The notes under the pieces: model-generated
What the model was told of the DNA's origin: nothing
Seen by the model: only the letters and a program-made list of their open reading frames with translations
The model's database searches: none
Program-made: the position numbers and the translations under genes
Shown: piece after piece, positions 7,844 through 16,248 of the stretch
Layout of the letters: every line of letters starts with the position of its first letter
Position numbering within the stretch: the stretch's first letter is position 1
Source of the DNA: an uncultured Eubacteriales bacterium
GTDB lineage: Bacteria; Bacillota; Clostridia; Peptostreptococcales; Anaerovoracaceae
Assembly: GCA_949285555.1 (NCBI GenBank)
Contig: CASDYG010000006.1
Span: 39,798 to 103,797, forward strand
Length of the DNA stretch: 64,000 nucleotides
Direction of reading: 5' to 3'

Positions 7844-9313
7844 CTATGGCTTATTGGAGTTCCAATAGTGAGGTGAAAATAGCATTAAGAATGTAAATAC
7901 TTCAAGTCTTCCTGCTATCATTGCAAGGCAAAGAACAAACTTGGATATTTCAGGTAGGCTTGAAAAGTTTTTCGTTGGTCCAACAATATTAAAGCCAGGG
8001 CCCATATTACCCATGCAGGTAGCTACTGCCGAAAGCGAGCTTATTAAATCAGTTCCTACCAGCGTCAGAATGCCTGTGCAAATTAGCATGAAAAATAAAT
8101 AGGTAAATATGAAATTGATTACATTTATGGATATATCCTGACTAACCGATCTGCCATTGAGCTTAATAGGGTGTATCCTGCTAGGGTGGAGCTTTCTTCC
8201 AATAGCCCTTTTTATGAGCTTTAAAGCAAGTACAACTCTAACACATTTTATACCTCCACTTGTGGATGAGGAGCATCCTCCTATTAGTAGACAGAAGAAA
8301 ATCAGCATTTGCCCCGTAATAGGCCATATTTCGTAATCGTGAGTAGCAAATCCTGTAGTGGTAAGAACGGAGGAAATTTGAAAAACTATATTTGTGAATA
8401 GTCTGTCATTGTCTGTATTCCATCCCTTTAGCTTCATAGTTACAAATATGATGATAGAGAAAATGAAGATAATTCCAAGATATAGTCTTAATTCATTATC
8501 CTTTATAAAGCTTTTCCATTTACCTCTAATCAGTAAAATGAAAAGAGAGAAGTTTGTACCACATAGAATCATATATACAATAGTAATCCAGTGAATATAA
8601 AGGCTCTTGAAATGCCCAAGACTATCATTATAAGTGGAAAAGCCTCCCGTTCCTACTGTTGCAAAGCTGTGATTCATTGCATCAAATAAATTCATACCAC
8701 CAAGCAGATATAGGAAAATGAGACTGAAGGTAAAAAAGATGTAGATATAGTAGAGATTTTTAATCACATCGTTATATCTAGGTAAAAACTTATCACTGTT
8801 TAGTCCTCCGCTGGATTCTGCATCAGTCATAAGCTGCCCCTTAACGCCTGTATTAGCTAAAAAGGCAACCGTTAAAAATACAATACCCATACCACCTAGC
8901 CAATGAGTAAATCCACGCCACATTAGTACGGAGCGAGGCAATACCTCAATATCGGTAAGTATGGAAGAACCCGTCGTAGTAAAGCCTGAAACAGATTCAA
9001 AATATGCATCGATAGCATTTGGAATTGCTCCTGTAGCAACAAAAGGAATTGCCCCTAGTGCTGAGCCGAAAAGCCAGGCCAGTACTACGGACAAAAAACC
9101 GTCGCGAGGTTTAAATTTAACCAGTGATGAAGGTATATATTTTCTTATAATACTTCCGATGAAGAAAGCAAAAAATGCAGTGTATATAAATACACGCATA
9201 CAAAAATATTCCCCATAGTATATTGCTGTTGCTATAGGCAATATAAATGCGGCAGCCAGGACTAGTGATAAAAAGCCCAGGATTCTAAGCACATTTGAAA
9301 GATTGACCGTCAT
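7844..9313 (-). CDS. trkH: TrkH-family potassium uptake channel subunit (second copy)
   Basis: A 489-residue membrane protein with four pore-loop filters: TTTGSS, TVGTGGFS, TTTGFAT and GNMGPGF. It differs clearly from the neighbouring trkH, so the two are old paralogues and not a recent duplication. Its ATG overlaps the trkA stop in an ATGA arrangement (9310-9313), with GGAGA just upstream inside trkA, indicating translational coupling. The pairing with trkA marks it as the main partner of the regulatory subunit. Function: electrophoretic K+ (or Na+-coupled K+) uptake across the cytoplasmic membrane. Confidence 0.95.
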   Translation of the reverse strand: MTVNLSNVLRILGFLSLVLAAAFILPIATAIYYGEYFCMRVFIYTAFFAFFIGSIIRKYIPSSLVKFKPRDGFLSVVLAWLFGSALGAIPFVATGAIPNAIDAYFESVSGFTTTGSSILTDIEVLPRSVLMWRGFTHWLGGMGIVFLTVAFLANTGVKGQLMTDAESSGGLNSDKFLPRYNDVIKNLYYIYIFFTFSLIFLYLLGGMNLFDAMNHSFATVGTGGFSTYNDSLGHFKSLYIHWITIVYMILCGTNFSLFILLIRGKWKSFIKDNELRLYLGIIFIFSIIIFVTMKLKGWNTDNDRLFTNIVFQISSVLTTTGFATHDYEIWPITGQMLIFFCLLIGGCSSSTSGGIKCVRVVLALKLIKRAIGRKLHPSRIHPIKLNGRSVSQDISINVINFIFTYLFFMLICTGILTLVGTDLISSLSAVATCMGNMGPGFNIVGPTKNFSSLPEISKFVLCLAMIAGRLEVFTFLMLFSPHYWNSNKP

Positions 9314-10674
9314 TTATTTTTTTCTCCTGCCTTGTTTTTCAATAACTTTTCAAGCTCACCGATATCTGATAGAAGACTTAACATAAGTACCCTATCATTT
9401 TCCTTTATGATAGTATCACCATCTGGAATAACTGCTCTACCTTGTCTGTGGATACCAGCAATCAGAACCCCTGAAGGCAGCTGCAATTTGCTAAGTGGAA
9501 TATTGGTGATTTTCATACCAGTTATAGCGATTATTTCCACAATTTCCGCCTGTCCTTGTATCAGGTGGGAGGATACGAGCTTTGTAGATCCTTGCATAAA
9601 ATGCAGTATATTACTTGCTGTTATATTCAGAGGATTTAATACTATATCCACACCCATATGCTCGATGAGGTTTTTATAGCTGGCACGGCTCACCTTCGAA
9701 ATAACATTCTTTACATTATATTGTTTCGCAGTAAGTGCAAGGAGTAGATTTTCTTCATCATAGCCTGTGGCTGTAATAAATGCATCCATGTCCTCTACAT
9801 TTTCGTCCAGCAACAGAGAGGTATCTGTACCATCGCCATGAAGCACCATAACATTCTTAAGATGTGTGGATAGATACTGACATCTCTGCTTGCTTTGCTC
9901 GATAAGCTTTACGGAAATACCGAATTCTGATAACTTTTCAGCCAGATAAAATCCAGTTTTCCCACCACCTATAATCATGGCAGTTTGCAGACCAGTATAT
10001 TTTTCACGATGATGTACCTGTTTATTTAGTTCGTAAATAACAGATTTTTCACCAGAAACATATAGAAAATCGTTTTCTTCTATAACATCCTCACCATGAG
10101 GCAGAGTGATTTTTCCATTTTTTGAAATGGCAATCACGATAATATTCGGCAAAATACTTCTAACCTGTGTCATATTCATGCCAATTAGCTGAGGATAATC
10201 CTTGGCTACAAATTCGAGCAGTGAAATTTGACCACTTGTGAAAATACCATTGCTAAGAGTATACATTTCCACTAGGTATTTGTATATTTCATTGGTAATT
10301 GCAAGATCTGGATTAACAAGCATATCAATGCTAAAATGTTCTTTTAAAAATCTAAACTGGTTCATATGCTCAGGATCTCTTACTCTGGCAATTACATGCT
10401 TACATCCCATTTTCTTGGCAGCAGAAGCAATGATGATATTGGCTTCATCACTATCTGTCGTAGAAAGTAAAAATGTATAGTCCTCGATTTTCATATTCTT
10501 TAATACATTTGTATCTCTGGCATCTTCATTGATGGTCATAACATCTAACTGCTGTCCGATTCTTTGTAGCTTTTCTTCATCAGTATCTATAATGGTGATA
10601 CCATAGTCACCTTCTAAAAGTGCTTCTGCTACTTTTATTCCTAATTTCCCAGCACCTACAATGGCAACGTTCAT
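9310..10674 (-). CDS. trkA: Trk potassium uptake system regulatory protein TrkA
   Basis: A cytosolic RCK protein that binds NAD(H) or adenine nucleotides and gates TrkH. The 454-residue product (close to the E. coli length) consists of two tandem RCK_N-RCK_C units: Rossmann motif GAGKLG near residues 6-11 and IGGGKTG near the middle, each followed about 120 residues on by a TrkA_C domain (for example EENDFLYVSGE and KENDRVLMLS). I choose ATG 10674 because GAGG lies five bases upstream and the protein then begins MNVAIVGAGKLG; the frame is open back to 10710. First gene of the trkA-trkH-trkH unit. Confidence 0.96.
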   Translation of the reverse strand: MNVAIVGAGKLGIKVAEALLEGDYGITIIDTDEEKLQRIGQQLDVMTINEDARDTNVLKNMKIEDYTFLLSTTDSDEANIIIASAAKKMGCKHVIARVRDPEHMNQFRFLKEHFSIDMLVNPDLAITNEIYKYLVEMYTLSNGIFTSGQISLLEFVAKDYPQLIGMNMTQVRSILPNIIVIAISKNGKITLPHGEDVIEENDFLYVSGEKSVIYELNKQVHHREKYTGLQTAMIIGGGKTGFYLAEKLSEFGISVKLIEQSKQRCQYLSTHLKNVMVLHGDGTDTSLLLDENVEDMDAFITATGYDEENLLLALTAKQYNVKNVISKVSRASYKNLIEHMGVDIVLNPLNITASNILHFMQGSTKLVSSHLIQGQAEIVEIIAITGMKITNIPLSKLQLPSGVLIAGIHRQGRAVIPDGDTIIKENDRVLMLSLLSDIGELEKLLKNKAGEKNK

Positions 10675-10799
10675 AAAAACCTCTTTTCCATGAGAACTTC
10701 TTGCTTGCAAATAATATATTTATATGATTTATATGCGTTCACTTAATTCTGAAATAGTAATCCAGAATTTAATGAGAAATTCCCCAAAAACAATTAGGC

Positions 10800-10815
10800 C
10801 TTAGGCTAACCTAAG
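10800..10815. promoter_or_regulatory. Palindromic operator-like site between trkA and the hydrolase gene
   Basis: CTTAGGCTAACCTAAG is an inverted repeat with six-base arms. Thirteen consecutive bases (TAGGCTAACCTAA) equal the end of the DtxR/IdeR consensus box. An additional TTAGG half-site lies just upstream (10794-10798). It could serve either of the two divergent genes. Regulator identity is inference. Confidence 0.5.
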
Positions 10816-10879
10816 ACCATAAATATTTTAAATCAAGTAAAGTTTTTTTGCAAGTATACAAGACATTGATAAGTAAATT

Positions 10880-10888
10880 TGCTATAAT
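10880..10888 (+). promoter_or_regulatory. Extended -10 promoter for the metallo-hydrolase
   Basis: TGCTATAAT (10880-10888) is a consensus extended -10; no clear -35 is seen 17 bases upstream. It lies 20 bases before the chosen start. Confidence 0.55.
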
Positions 10889-10907
10889 GTGAAAAATGGA
10901 GGAAAGT

Positions 10908-11522
10908 ATGATAAAAATAGACAGACTAGTAGCAGGCTATTTATCTACGAATAGCTATCGAATATATTATAATGATGGTGGGGAAGGATATGTCATAGAT
11001 CCGGGTTATAGATGGGAAGAACATGTGGCTTTTATCAAAGAGCATGATCTTAATATTAAAGGAATACTTCTTACTCACGCCCATCATGACCATGTAGGTG
11101 CGGCAAAAAAAATAAGTGAAGCTATAAATACGCCAATCTATATACATGAACGAGATAATACCATGTATAAGAATCAAGGTGATATTCTGCTCAAAGGTGG
11201 AGAAATACTCATGCTGGAAGAAACAGAAATACATGTACTTAACATGCCTGGTCATACTCCAGGTGGCGTAGGATTTTATCTACCTAAAGAAAAGATTTGC
11301 TTTACAGGTGATACTCTTTTTGATGTAGATATGGGATTTTCTAAATTTGAGGGTGGAAGTGAAAAAGAGCTAATGTGGACAACTCAAAATGTATTGGATA
11401 AACTCCCAGATGACGTGACCATTTATCCAGGGCATGATGTAAAGGCTACAATGGAGTATGTGAGAAAACAGAATGTAGATTTTCAAACGCTTCTTTCTGG
11501 CAAAGAAAGGGTATTTGAATAA
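10908..11522 (+). CDS. Metallo-beta-lactamase-fold hydrolase (glyoxalase II-like)
   Basis: A 204-residue cytosolic protein with the zinc-binding signature THAHHDHVG near residue 60, a third-ligand His in MPGHTPGG, the bridging Asp in FTGDTLF and a final His in YPGHD. This order and length fit the YcbL/glyoxalase II-like subfamily, thioester or related hydrolases of uncertain substrate. GGAGG at 10898-10902 and ATG 10908 fix the start; the ATG at 10896 lies too close to the -10. The next gene starts 42 bases after its stop. Confidence 0.88.
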   Translation: MIKIDRLVAGYLSTNSYRIYYNDGGEGYVIDPGYRWEEHVAFIKEHDLNIKGILLTHAHHDHVGAAKKISEAINTPIYIHERDNTMYKNQGDILLKGGEILMLEETEIHVLNMPGHTPGGVGFYLPKEKICFTGDTLFDVDMGFSKFEGGSEKELMWTTQNVLDKLPDDVTIYPGHDVKATMEYVRKQNVDFQTLLSGKERVFE

Positions 11523-11563
11523 CTATAGAATTTTGATATGGCAATATAATTAGGAGTGATATT

Positions 11564-12436
11564 TTGAATATAGAAAAAAATATAACGAATTTTAATTTTT
11601 CAAACCTTGATGTAAGGATGATTGCTTTGGATTTAGATGGTACATCCATTAGTCCAGCTAATGTATTCACCTCTAGAACAGTGGAAAGCTTTAAACTTGC
11701 ACACAAAAAAGGCGCGAATGTGGTTATTGCCACAGGCCGAGCTTTTCATTCACTTCCGCAGCATATTTGGGAGCTAGAATTTATAGATTATGTTATAACC
11801 TCTAATGGAGCTGTTACAACTAGGCTTGAAGGAGAAAAGCATGAAATTGTTGATACTAGCTACATTCCTGAAGCTGCGGTTGAGAGCATTGTTCAAATTA
11901 TGAGAAAATCATCTCTTGTTATGGAAATATTTACACAGGGTGCTTCTTATATTGGTAGAAAAGCCTTAGAAGAAATTTTAGAGGATAAGCACCCATATAG
12001 GGATAAGGAGTATGTTAGAAATACCAGAAAAGTGACTGAAGATATATTTGAGTTTGCTTTACAAAATAAAGAGCATATTGAGAATATCAGCGTTACATTT
12101 CCTGAAGCAGAGCAAAAAAGCAAGGTGATGGAAATGTTTTCTGAAGTAGAAGCAGTTCATCTGACTTCTTCATTTCCATATAATGTAGAAATAGGAAATG
12201 TTACTGCAACTAAAGGCGAGGCACTTAAGCATCTTTTGGCAAAATTTCACCTATCAGCGGATAATTTAATGGCTTGTGGAGATAGCCTAAATGATCTTGA
12301 AATGCTTAAGCTTGCCAAAGTAGGCGTAGCAATGGGAAATGCCAGCGAAGAAATTAAGGCAGAATGCAAATATATCACGGCTTCTAATAAGGAGGATGGA
12401 GTAGCTGTGGCTATTGAGCAGGTGTTTAAAGCATGA
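11564..12436 (+). CDS. HAD-superfamily (Cof-type) phosphatase
   Basis: A 290-residue hydrolase with HAD motif I ALDLDGT (nucleophile and acid Asp near residues 22-24), motif II in VIATGR, a C2-type cap between, Lys in TKGEALKHL and motif IV CGDSLNDLEML near residue 240. Cof-type enzymes dephosphorylate sugar phosphates, flavin or pyridoxal phosphates; the substrate cannot be read off. Translation appears to start at TTG 11564, seven bases after AGGAG (11552-11556); the first ATG, at about residue 19, has no ribosome-binding site. It probably shares a transcript with the preceding hydrolase. Confidence 0.88.
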   Translation: MNIEKNITNFNFSNLDVRMIALDLDGTSISPANVFTSRTVESFKLAHKKGANVVIATGRAFHSLPQHIWELEFIDYVITSNGAVTTRLEGEKHEIVDTSYIPEAAVESIVQIMRKSSLVMEIFTQGASYIGRKALEEILEDKHPYRDKEYVRNTRKVTEDIFEFALQNKEHIENISVTFPEAEQKSKVMEMFSEVEAVHLTSSFPYNVEIGNVTATKGEALKHLLAKFHLSADNLMACGDSLNDLEMLKLAKVGVAMGNASEEIKAECKYITASNKEDGVAVAIEQVFKA

Positions 12437-12565
12437 TAAGTTTATTCTTTAAATGTATTTACTTGCTATATCTTATCATAACATAGGTAAGTATAATACA
12501 GGTTACAAGAAATAGAGCATACATAGAATATAAACTAGTACTACAAGTTTTTCTAAATTTAATCG

Positions 12566-12647
12566 AACACAAAATAAAGTTGCCCTAAAAGTTAGAGTAA
12601 AACTTTAATAAATATATTTAGGTACCAATACTATTTTGTGTTTTTTT
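12566..12647 (+). ncRNA. Candidate structured RNA or long-loop terminator
   Basis: AACACAAAATA (12566-12576) pairs perfectly with TATTTTGTGTT (12632-12642), followed by five more T. Inside, a CCTAAA/TTTAGG stem and an AAAGTT/AACTTT stem can form, so the arms are nested like a multi-stem RNA. It may be the 3' end of an RNA or just a terminator for the upstream HAD gene. No family is recognised. Confidence 0.35.
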
Positions 12648-12778
12648 ACTGTTAATTTTAGATGAGTTGATTTAGGAAAAGTATTGCACATCTTATATAA
12701 CACATATAACTTAAAAAATAGTTTAAAGTATGACAAATACACAGATTTTAAAAGAAAAAAAGTTTTTTAATATAATCA

Positions 12779-12807
12779 TTGTAACCTTTGATATAAAGTA
12801 ATATAAT
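12779..12807 (+). promoter_or_regulatory. Sigma-A promoter upstream of a five-codon frame
   Basis: TTGTAA (12779-12784), a 17-base spacer and TATAAT (12802-12807), some 30 bases ahead of an AGGAGG ribosome-binding site. Confidence 0.55.
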
Positions 12808-12837
12808 TATCACATTAAAGATAGGAGGTATAGACCC

Positions 12838-12855
12838 ATGGGCTATTTAAAATAG
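12838..12855 (+). CDS. Five-codon leader-like frame (MGYLK)
   Basis: AGGAGG (12823-12828) is followed nine bases later by ATG GGC TAT TTA AAA TAG. The quality of the promoter and ribosome-binding site contrasts with the tiny frame. It may be a leader peptide for the membrane protein at 13000, or the start of a decayed gene; no continuation is visible in other frames. Confidence 0.3.
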   Translation: MGYLK

Positions 12856-12999
12856 AAATAAAGTAGTGTTATAGAATGGGAAAACGAGATGACACTATAC
12901 ATAAGTCTATATCTTTATTGGTAATTAGTTTTGATAAAGCACATTTAATACGATTTATAATTAAAACATATTAGTGAATACTGAAGAAGGGAGTGTTAT

Positions 13000-13269
13000 A
13001 TGATGACTTCTTCTCAAATAAATGATAACAAATCATATAATTCCGATATCACATTTTATATAGTTATGATAACGGAGCTAATAGTGGTATTAGCCTATGG
13101 ATATTTTATAACCATAGCTCAAAATAGAGAGCATATGCCGTACATTGTCGCTGGGCTTGCGATAATGATTCCAATAATTATTTCAATGATATTCATAAGA
13201 CCAAAGCAAAAATTCGTATTTCTGCTATTGGCGTTTATGCACATACTATTTTTGGTGAAAATGCTATAA
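13000..13269 (+). CDS. Small membrane protein of unknown function
   Basis: An 89-residue protein I do not recognise. After a polar N-terminus (about 18 residues) it has three hydrophobic helices, roughly residues 19-40, 47-66 and 70-88, separated by short charged loops (QNREH and RPKQK). AAGGGAG at 12987-12993 supports ATG 13000; ATG 13003 is also possible. A strong terminator follows, so it is a single-gene unit or the end of the transcript starting near 12814. It lies in a gene-poor stretch between housekeeping blocks. Confidence 0.65.
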   Translation: MMTSSQINDNKSYNSDITFYIVMITELIVVLAYGYFITIAQNREHMPYIVAGLAIMIPIIISMIFIRPKQKFVFLLLAFMHILFLVKML

Positions 13270-13280
13270 ATATTAAAGTA

Positions 13281-13306
13281 AAAGGGCTTTGAGCCCTTCT
13301 TTTTTT
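13281..13306 (+). terminator. Intrinsic terminator after the small membrane protein
   Basis: AAGGGCT / AGCCCTT with a TTG loop, then a run of T ending near 13306. It is directly followed by the palindrome TTGATAATTATCAA (13305-13318), for which I have no role. Confidence 0.88.
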
Positions 13307-13495
13307 GATAATTATCAAGCTATGTAATGACTTAGAATTCCTCTAAAGCTTTTACTATTTAGCATTCAATTTTATCTGTCTACGTCACCATTTTATAAAA
13401 AATAAAAAGTTGAAAATTGACTAGTTTTTCTACTTTTTGATGTGAGCACCTTAAAAAAATTTTGATAAAATTTGGATTAAAGGCAGGTGATACAT

Positions 13496-13828
13496 ATGGG
13501 AGCTAATTATGATAAGAAATTAGGCAGCCTAGGAGAGGACATGGCTAAGCTAGCTTTTGAACAGAGAGGATATAAATATTTAGCCAGAAACTTTTATTCA
13601 AAACATGGTGAAGTGGATTTGATTTTTGAAAAGCAGGATGTCATATATTTCGTAGAGGTGAAAGTTAGATTTAACAATGATGAGGGTGCCATTTATTCAA
13701 TTGATGGGCAAAAGCTTTCGTCCATGAAAAAAACAGCAATTGAATATTTGAAGCAAAGTAAGTATTTTTTCAAAGCCATAGAATTTATTGCAGTTGCAAT
13801 AGATGTTCATACAGTAGATATAGAATAG
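13496..13828 (+). CDS. YraN/UPF0102 family nuclease-like protein
   Basis: A 110-residue cytosolic protein with the family signatures LGSLGEDMAKLAFEQRGY, ARNFYSKHGEVDLI and FVEVKVR. The Glu-Asp-ExK arrangement is the restriction-endonuclease-like core, and the family resembles Holliday-junction resolvases, although its activity is not well defined. I start at ATG 13496, six bases after GCAGGTG; GTG 13487 is the alternative and falls inside that ribosome-binding site. yraN, comM-like, dprA and topA in a row is a common Firmicutes order. Confidence 0.87.
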   Translation: MGANYDKKLGSLGEDMAKLAFEQRGYKYLARNFYSKHGEVDLIFEKQDVIYFVEVKVRFNNDEGAIYSIDGQKLSSMKKTAIEYLKQSKYFFKAIEFIAVAIDVHTVDIE

Positions 13829-13837
13829 GAGCAACGT

Positions 13838-15547
13838 ATGCAGATAAGATCAAATACAACAGTAAATACCCCTATAAGAAGCCATGTGGTGATAACCTCA
13901 GCCATATGCGGAGATACTGCTAAAGTAGTTAAGCTGGAGTGCCTCAGCCAAAATGGTCTGCCCAAAATTATGCTGGCGGGAGTCAAACAAAGTAAATTTG
14001 TCTCTTCCATAACTCGGATTAGAAGTATGTTAAAGGCCATAATTGATATTAAGCTAAACAAGAAATTCACTTTAAATTTTAATCCTAACTTGGAAGATGT
14101 AATAAGTGTGGAGCATATGGAATTACCCATTGCCATAGCGTTAACTGCCACATGTAAGAAAGAAAATAATAGAAATACTAGACTTGCAGCCATTGGAAAT
14201 ATATCTCTTTTAGGAAATATAGAGCCGCTAGAATACTTTTATCCCCTTCTTTTAGCTTTACTGCACTCTGATGCCGAATATATTTTGGTGCCATGGGAAA
14301 ACTTAAAAGGATTTAAAATTAATGACGAAAGAGTTATAGGAATTAGCAATTTTACTGATATTTTGGATACAAATGGAAATATTGATATTGACTTTAATAA
14401 ACTTAGGGAAAAGTACGTTAAGAACTATTATAAAGAACCTTATGAAGAACATCAGCAAAGTGACACCCTATATAATGAAAATAAAATGCTAAATGATTGC
14501 ATAATAGATAATAACGTGGAGGGGAATAGAGATAATAATGACAGTGATTTTATAATTGAAAATGAACTCATTATGAAGATAATGACTGCCATATGTGGAA
14601 AGCATAACATATTAGTGGAAACAAATCATGATAATAGGCTTAAGTCTTTTATGGATATATTTAATAAAATTTTTGTTCCAGAAAAAATGGATTTAATTGA
14701 TAGATCACTTATAGAGTTATGTAAGAAAAGCTACGCCTATAGCACCAATAGTAATATTTTTAGAAGAAATAATGCCCAGGGACAGTTCATATATAATATG
14801 GTGGTTTTGGATGGAACAGAATCAGTTAAGGAGATGCTGGTATCAGATAAAAATATGGGACTTGGATATATTTATTTAGCTCATAAAGGAATACTTTGTA
14901 TAAAGGACACAGCTAGTCATAGCACAGCGTTTTTACGAGGATTATGTAGGGTGCTTGGCTATGGGGATTCACAGGAGGAGAAGGAAAATAGGAAGAGCAG
15001 GTATAGTGAAAATGTGAAGTTAAGTGATTACTTTAGTCCACTTTGCATATTTGCTATGAAAAGCTGTAAATGTGGAGGACTTTTTTCAAATGCAAAACGA
15101 TGTAGCTGTAGTTTACATGATATTTATAAATATCGTCAGACACCAGCCAAGTATTTAAAAGAGCATATCAAAATTTATATAAATTTAGATGATTTATCAA
15201 CGGAGCTAGAAGAAGCATTAAGCCTAAATAATTTAGATAGTATCAGATATAAAATAAAAGTTGCAATGAGGCAAATAAAAAATATAAAAAGGTGTGGGAA
15301 TAATTATATTTGCCATAATAGGGAGGATAGAAACGTAGAAAGTATACATAAAACTCAAATGGGAGAAGTGCTATACGAAGAAAAAGAAATTAGAAGTTTT
15401 ATTAAAACACATGAAATTACTGATTTAGATGAATCTTCTCTACTTGATGTAGCTACCAGTATTATGGTACTAAATGGGAAAGAGGAAATAAATCAGCAGG
15501 AGCTTATGGAAGCTGCTAATATGATGAGGATTAAAGAATATGAGTGA
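13838..15547 (+). CDS. Degenerate ComM/YifB-like protein (ATPase motifs lost)
   Basis: A 569-residue protein. The N-terminal 120 residues match the ComM/YifB Lon-substrate-like fold (CLSQNGLPKIMLAGVK, LNFNPNLEDVISVEHMELP). The C-terminal region keeps the family's cysteine pattern (CKCGGLFSNAKRCSCS) followed by YRQTPAKYLKEHIKIYI. Between them the AAA+ core is eroded: where the family has a Walker A GPPGxGKT after GGHNLLL, this protein reads GKHNILVETNHDNRLKS. The usual Walker B segment GVLFLDE appears as GILCIKD. The frame is intact for 1.7 kb, so this is a retained pseudoenzyme, not an ordinary pseudogene. Intact ComM is a branch-migration helicase acting in transformation; this one is unlikely to hydrolyse ATP. 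It overlaps dprA by 8 bases. Confidence 0.8.
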   Translation: MQIRSNTTVNTPIRSHVVITSAICGDTAKVVKLECLSQNGLPKIMLAGVKQSKFVSSITRIRSMLKAIIDIKLNKKFTLNFNPNLEDVISVEHMELPIAIALTATCKKENNRNTRLAAIGNISLLGNIEPLEYFYPLLLALLHSDAEYILVPWENLKGFKINDERVIGISNFTDILDTNGNIDIDFNKLREKYVKNYYKEPYEEHQQSDTLYNENKMLNDCIIDNNVEGNRDNNDSDFIIENELIMKIMTAICGKHNILVETNHDNRLKSFMDIFNKIFVPEKMDLIDRSLIELCKKSYAYSTNSNIFRRNNAQGQFIYNMVVLDGTESVKEMLVSDKNMGLGYIYLAHKGILCIKDTASHSTAFLRGLCRVLGYGDSQEEKENRKSRYSENVKLSDYFSPLCIFAMKSCKCGGLFSNAKRCSCSLHDIYKYRQTPAKYLKEHIKIYINLDDLSTELEEALSLNNLDSIRYKIKVAMRQIKNIKRCGNNYICHNREDRNVESIHKTQMGEVLYEEKEIRSFIKTHEITDLDESSLLDVATSIMVLNGKEEINQQELMEAANMMRIKEYE

Positions 15548-16247
15548 AGGACGATATAACTATGTTCATGGAGGGAATTTAATCGCAAGCATAAGAGAAA
15601 ATTATCATGTTATAAAAAGGGGAGATAAGCTATACCCTGATTCATTACTGGATGCACCATGCCCTCCTGAAAAAATATTTGTGTATGGAAATTTAAAGCT
15701 CCTTGAAAAAGAAAAGATAGCTGTTGTAGGATCAAGAGACTGTTCAGAATATGGAAAGAAAATGAGTGAGAAAATAGCAACTAAGTTATCGGAAGCAGAT
15801 AAGGTGGTGGTTAGTGGCCTTGCAAGAGGAATTGACAGCTACGCTCACATAGGAGGATTAAAAGGAGAAGGAGGAACTATTGGGATATTAGGTTGTGGTT
15901 TAGATATTTGCTATCCGGCTAGCAACTGGCAATTATTTGAAAGAGTAGCAAATGAAGGGCTCTTGATTTCTGAATGGGAACTTGGTAGTCAGCCAAGAAG
16001 ATATACCTTTCCTATGAGAAACAGGCTGATAGCTGCAATCTCAGCTGCTACTGTTGTGGTAGAAGCAGCCACCCGAAGCGGAGCACTTATTACAGCAGAG
16101 CTTGCCATTGAAATGGGTAGAGAAGTGTATAGCATGCCAGGAAATATCAGTTCAATTAACAGTCTGGGTACAAATAGGCTAATTCAATATGGAGCTAGAC
16201 CTTTAGTTGTGATTGAAGAAATGCTAAGAGATTTGGGACTAAAATAA
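15540..16247 (+). CDS. dprA: DNA-processing protein DprA, Rossmann core
   Basis: DprA binds single-stranded DNA and loads RecA during transformation. The 235-residue product has a short N-terminal region, then the conserved core: VVGSRDCSEYG, VVSGLARGIDSYAHIG, TIGILGCGLDICYP, RNRLIAAISAATVVVEA, SGALITA and MPGNISSINSLGTNRLI. It stops at TAA 16245-16247 directly after the core. The missing C-terminal winged helix is encoded from 16249 in the next frame. A single base gained or lost in the A-run 16241-16244, or a +1 ribosomal shift there, would join them. Start ATG 15540 overlaps the ComM-like gene by 8 bases. Confidence 0.9.
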   Translation: MSEGRYNYVHGGNLIASIRENYHVIKRGDKLYPDSLLDAPCPPEKIFVYGNLKLLEKEKIAVVGSRDCSEYGKKMSEKIATKLSEADKVVVSGLARGIDSYAHIGGLKGEGGTIGILGCGLDICYPASNWQLFERVANEGLLISEWELGSQPRRYTFPMRNRLIAAISAATVVVEAATRSGALITAELAIEMGREVYSMPGNISSINSLGTNRLIQYGARPLVVIEEMLRDLGLK

Positions 16248-16248
16248 A

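Larger units (their letters stand above)
12437..12999. other. 563-base gene-poor stretch
   Basis: AT-rich DNA with no credible gene of ordinary length. It holds a long-stem hairpin followed by T's (12566-12647), a good promoter (12779-12807) and a five-codon open frame with a consensus ribosome-binding site (12838-12855), each listed separately. The remainder, up to the ribosome-binding site of the small membrane protein, shows no feature I can name. Confidence 0.6.

Noticed and set aside
13838-15547. Annotation as an active magnesium chelatase/ComM ATPase
   Set aside because: The nucleotide-binding motifs are missing, so an active ATPase label would mislead.
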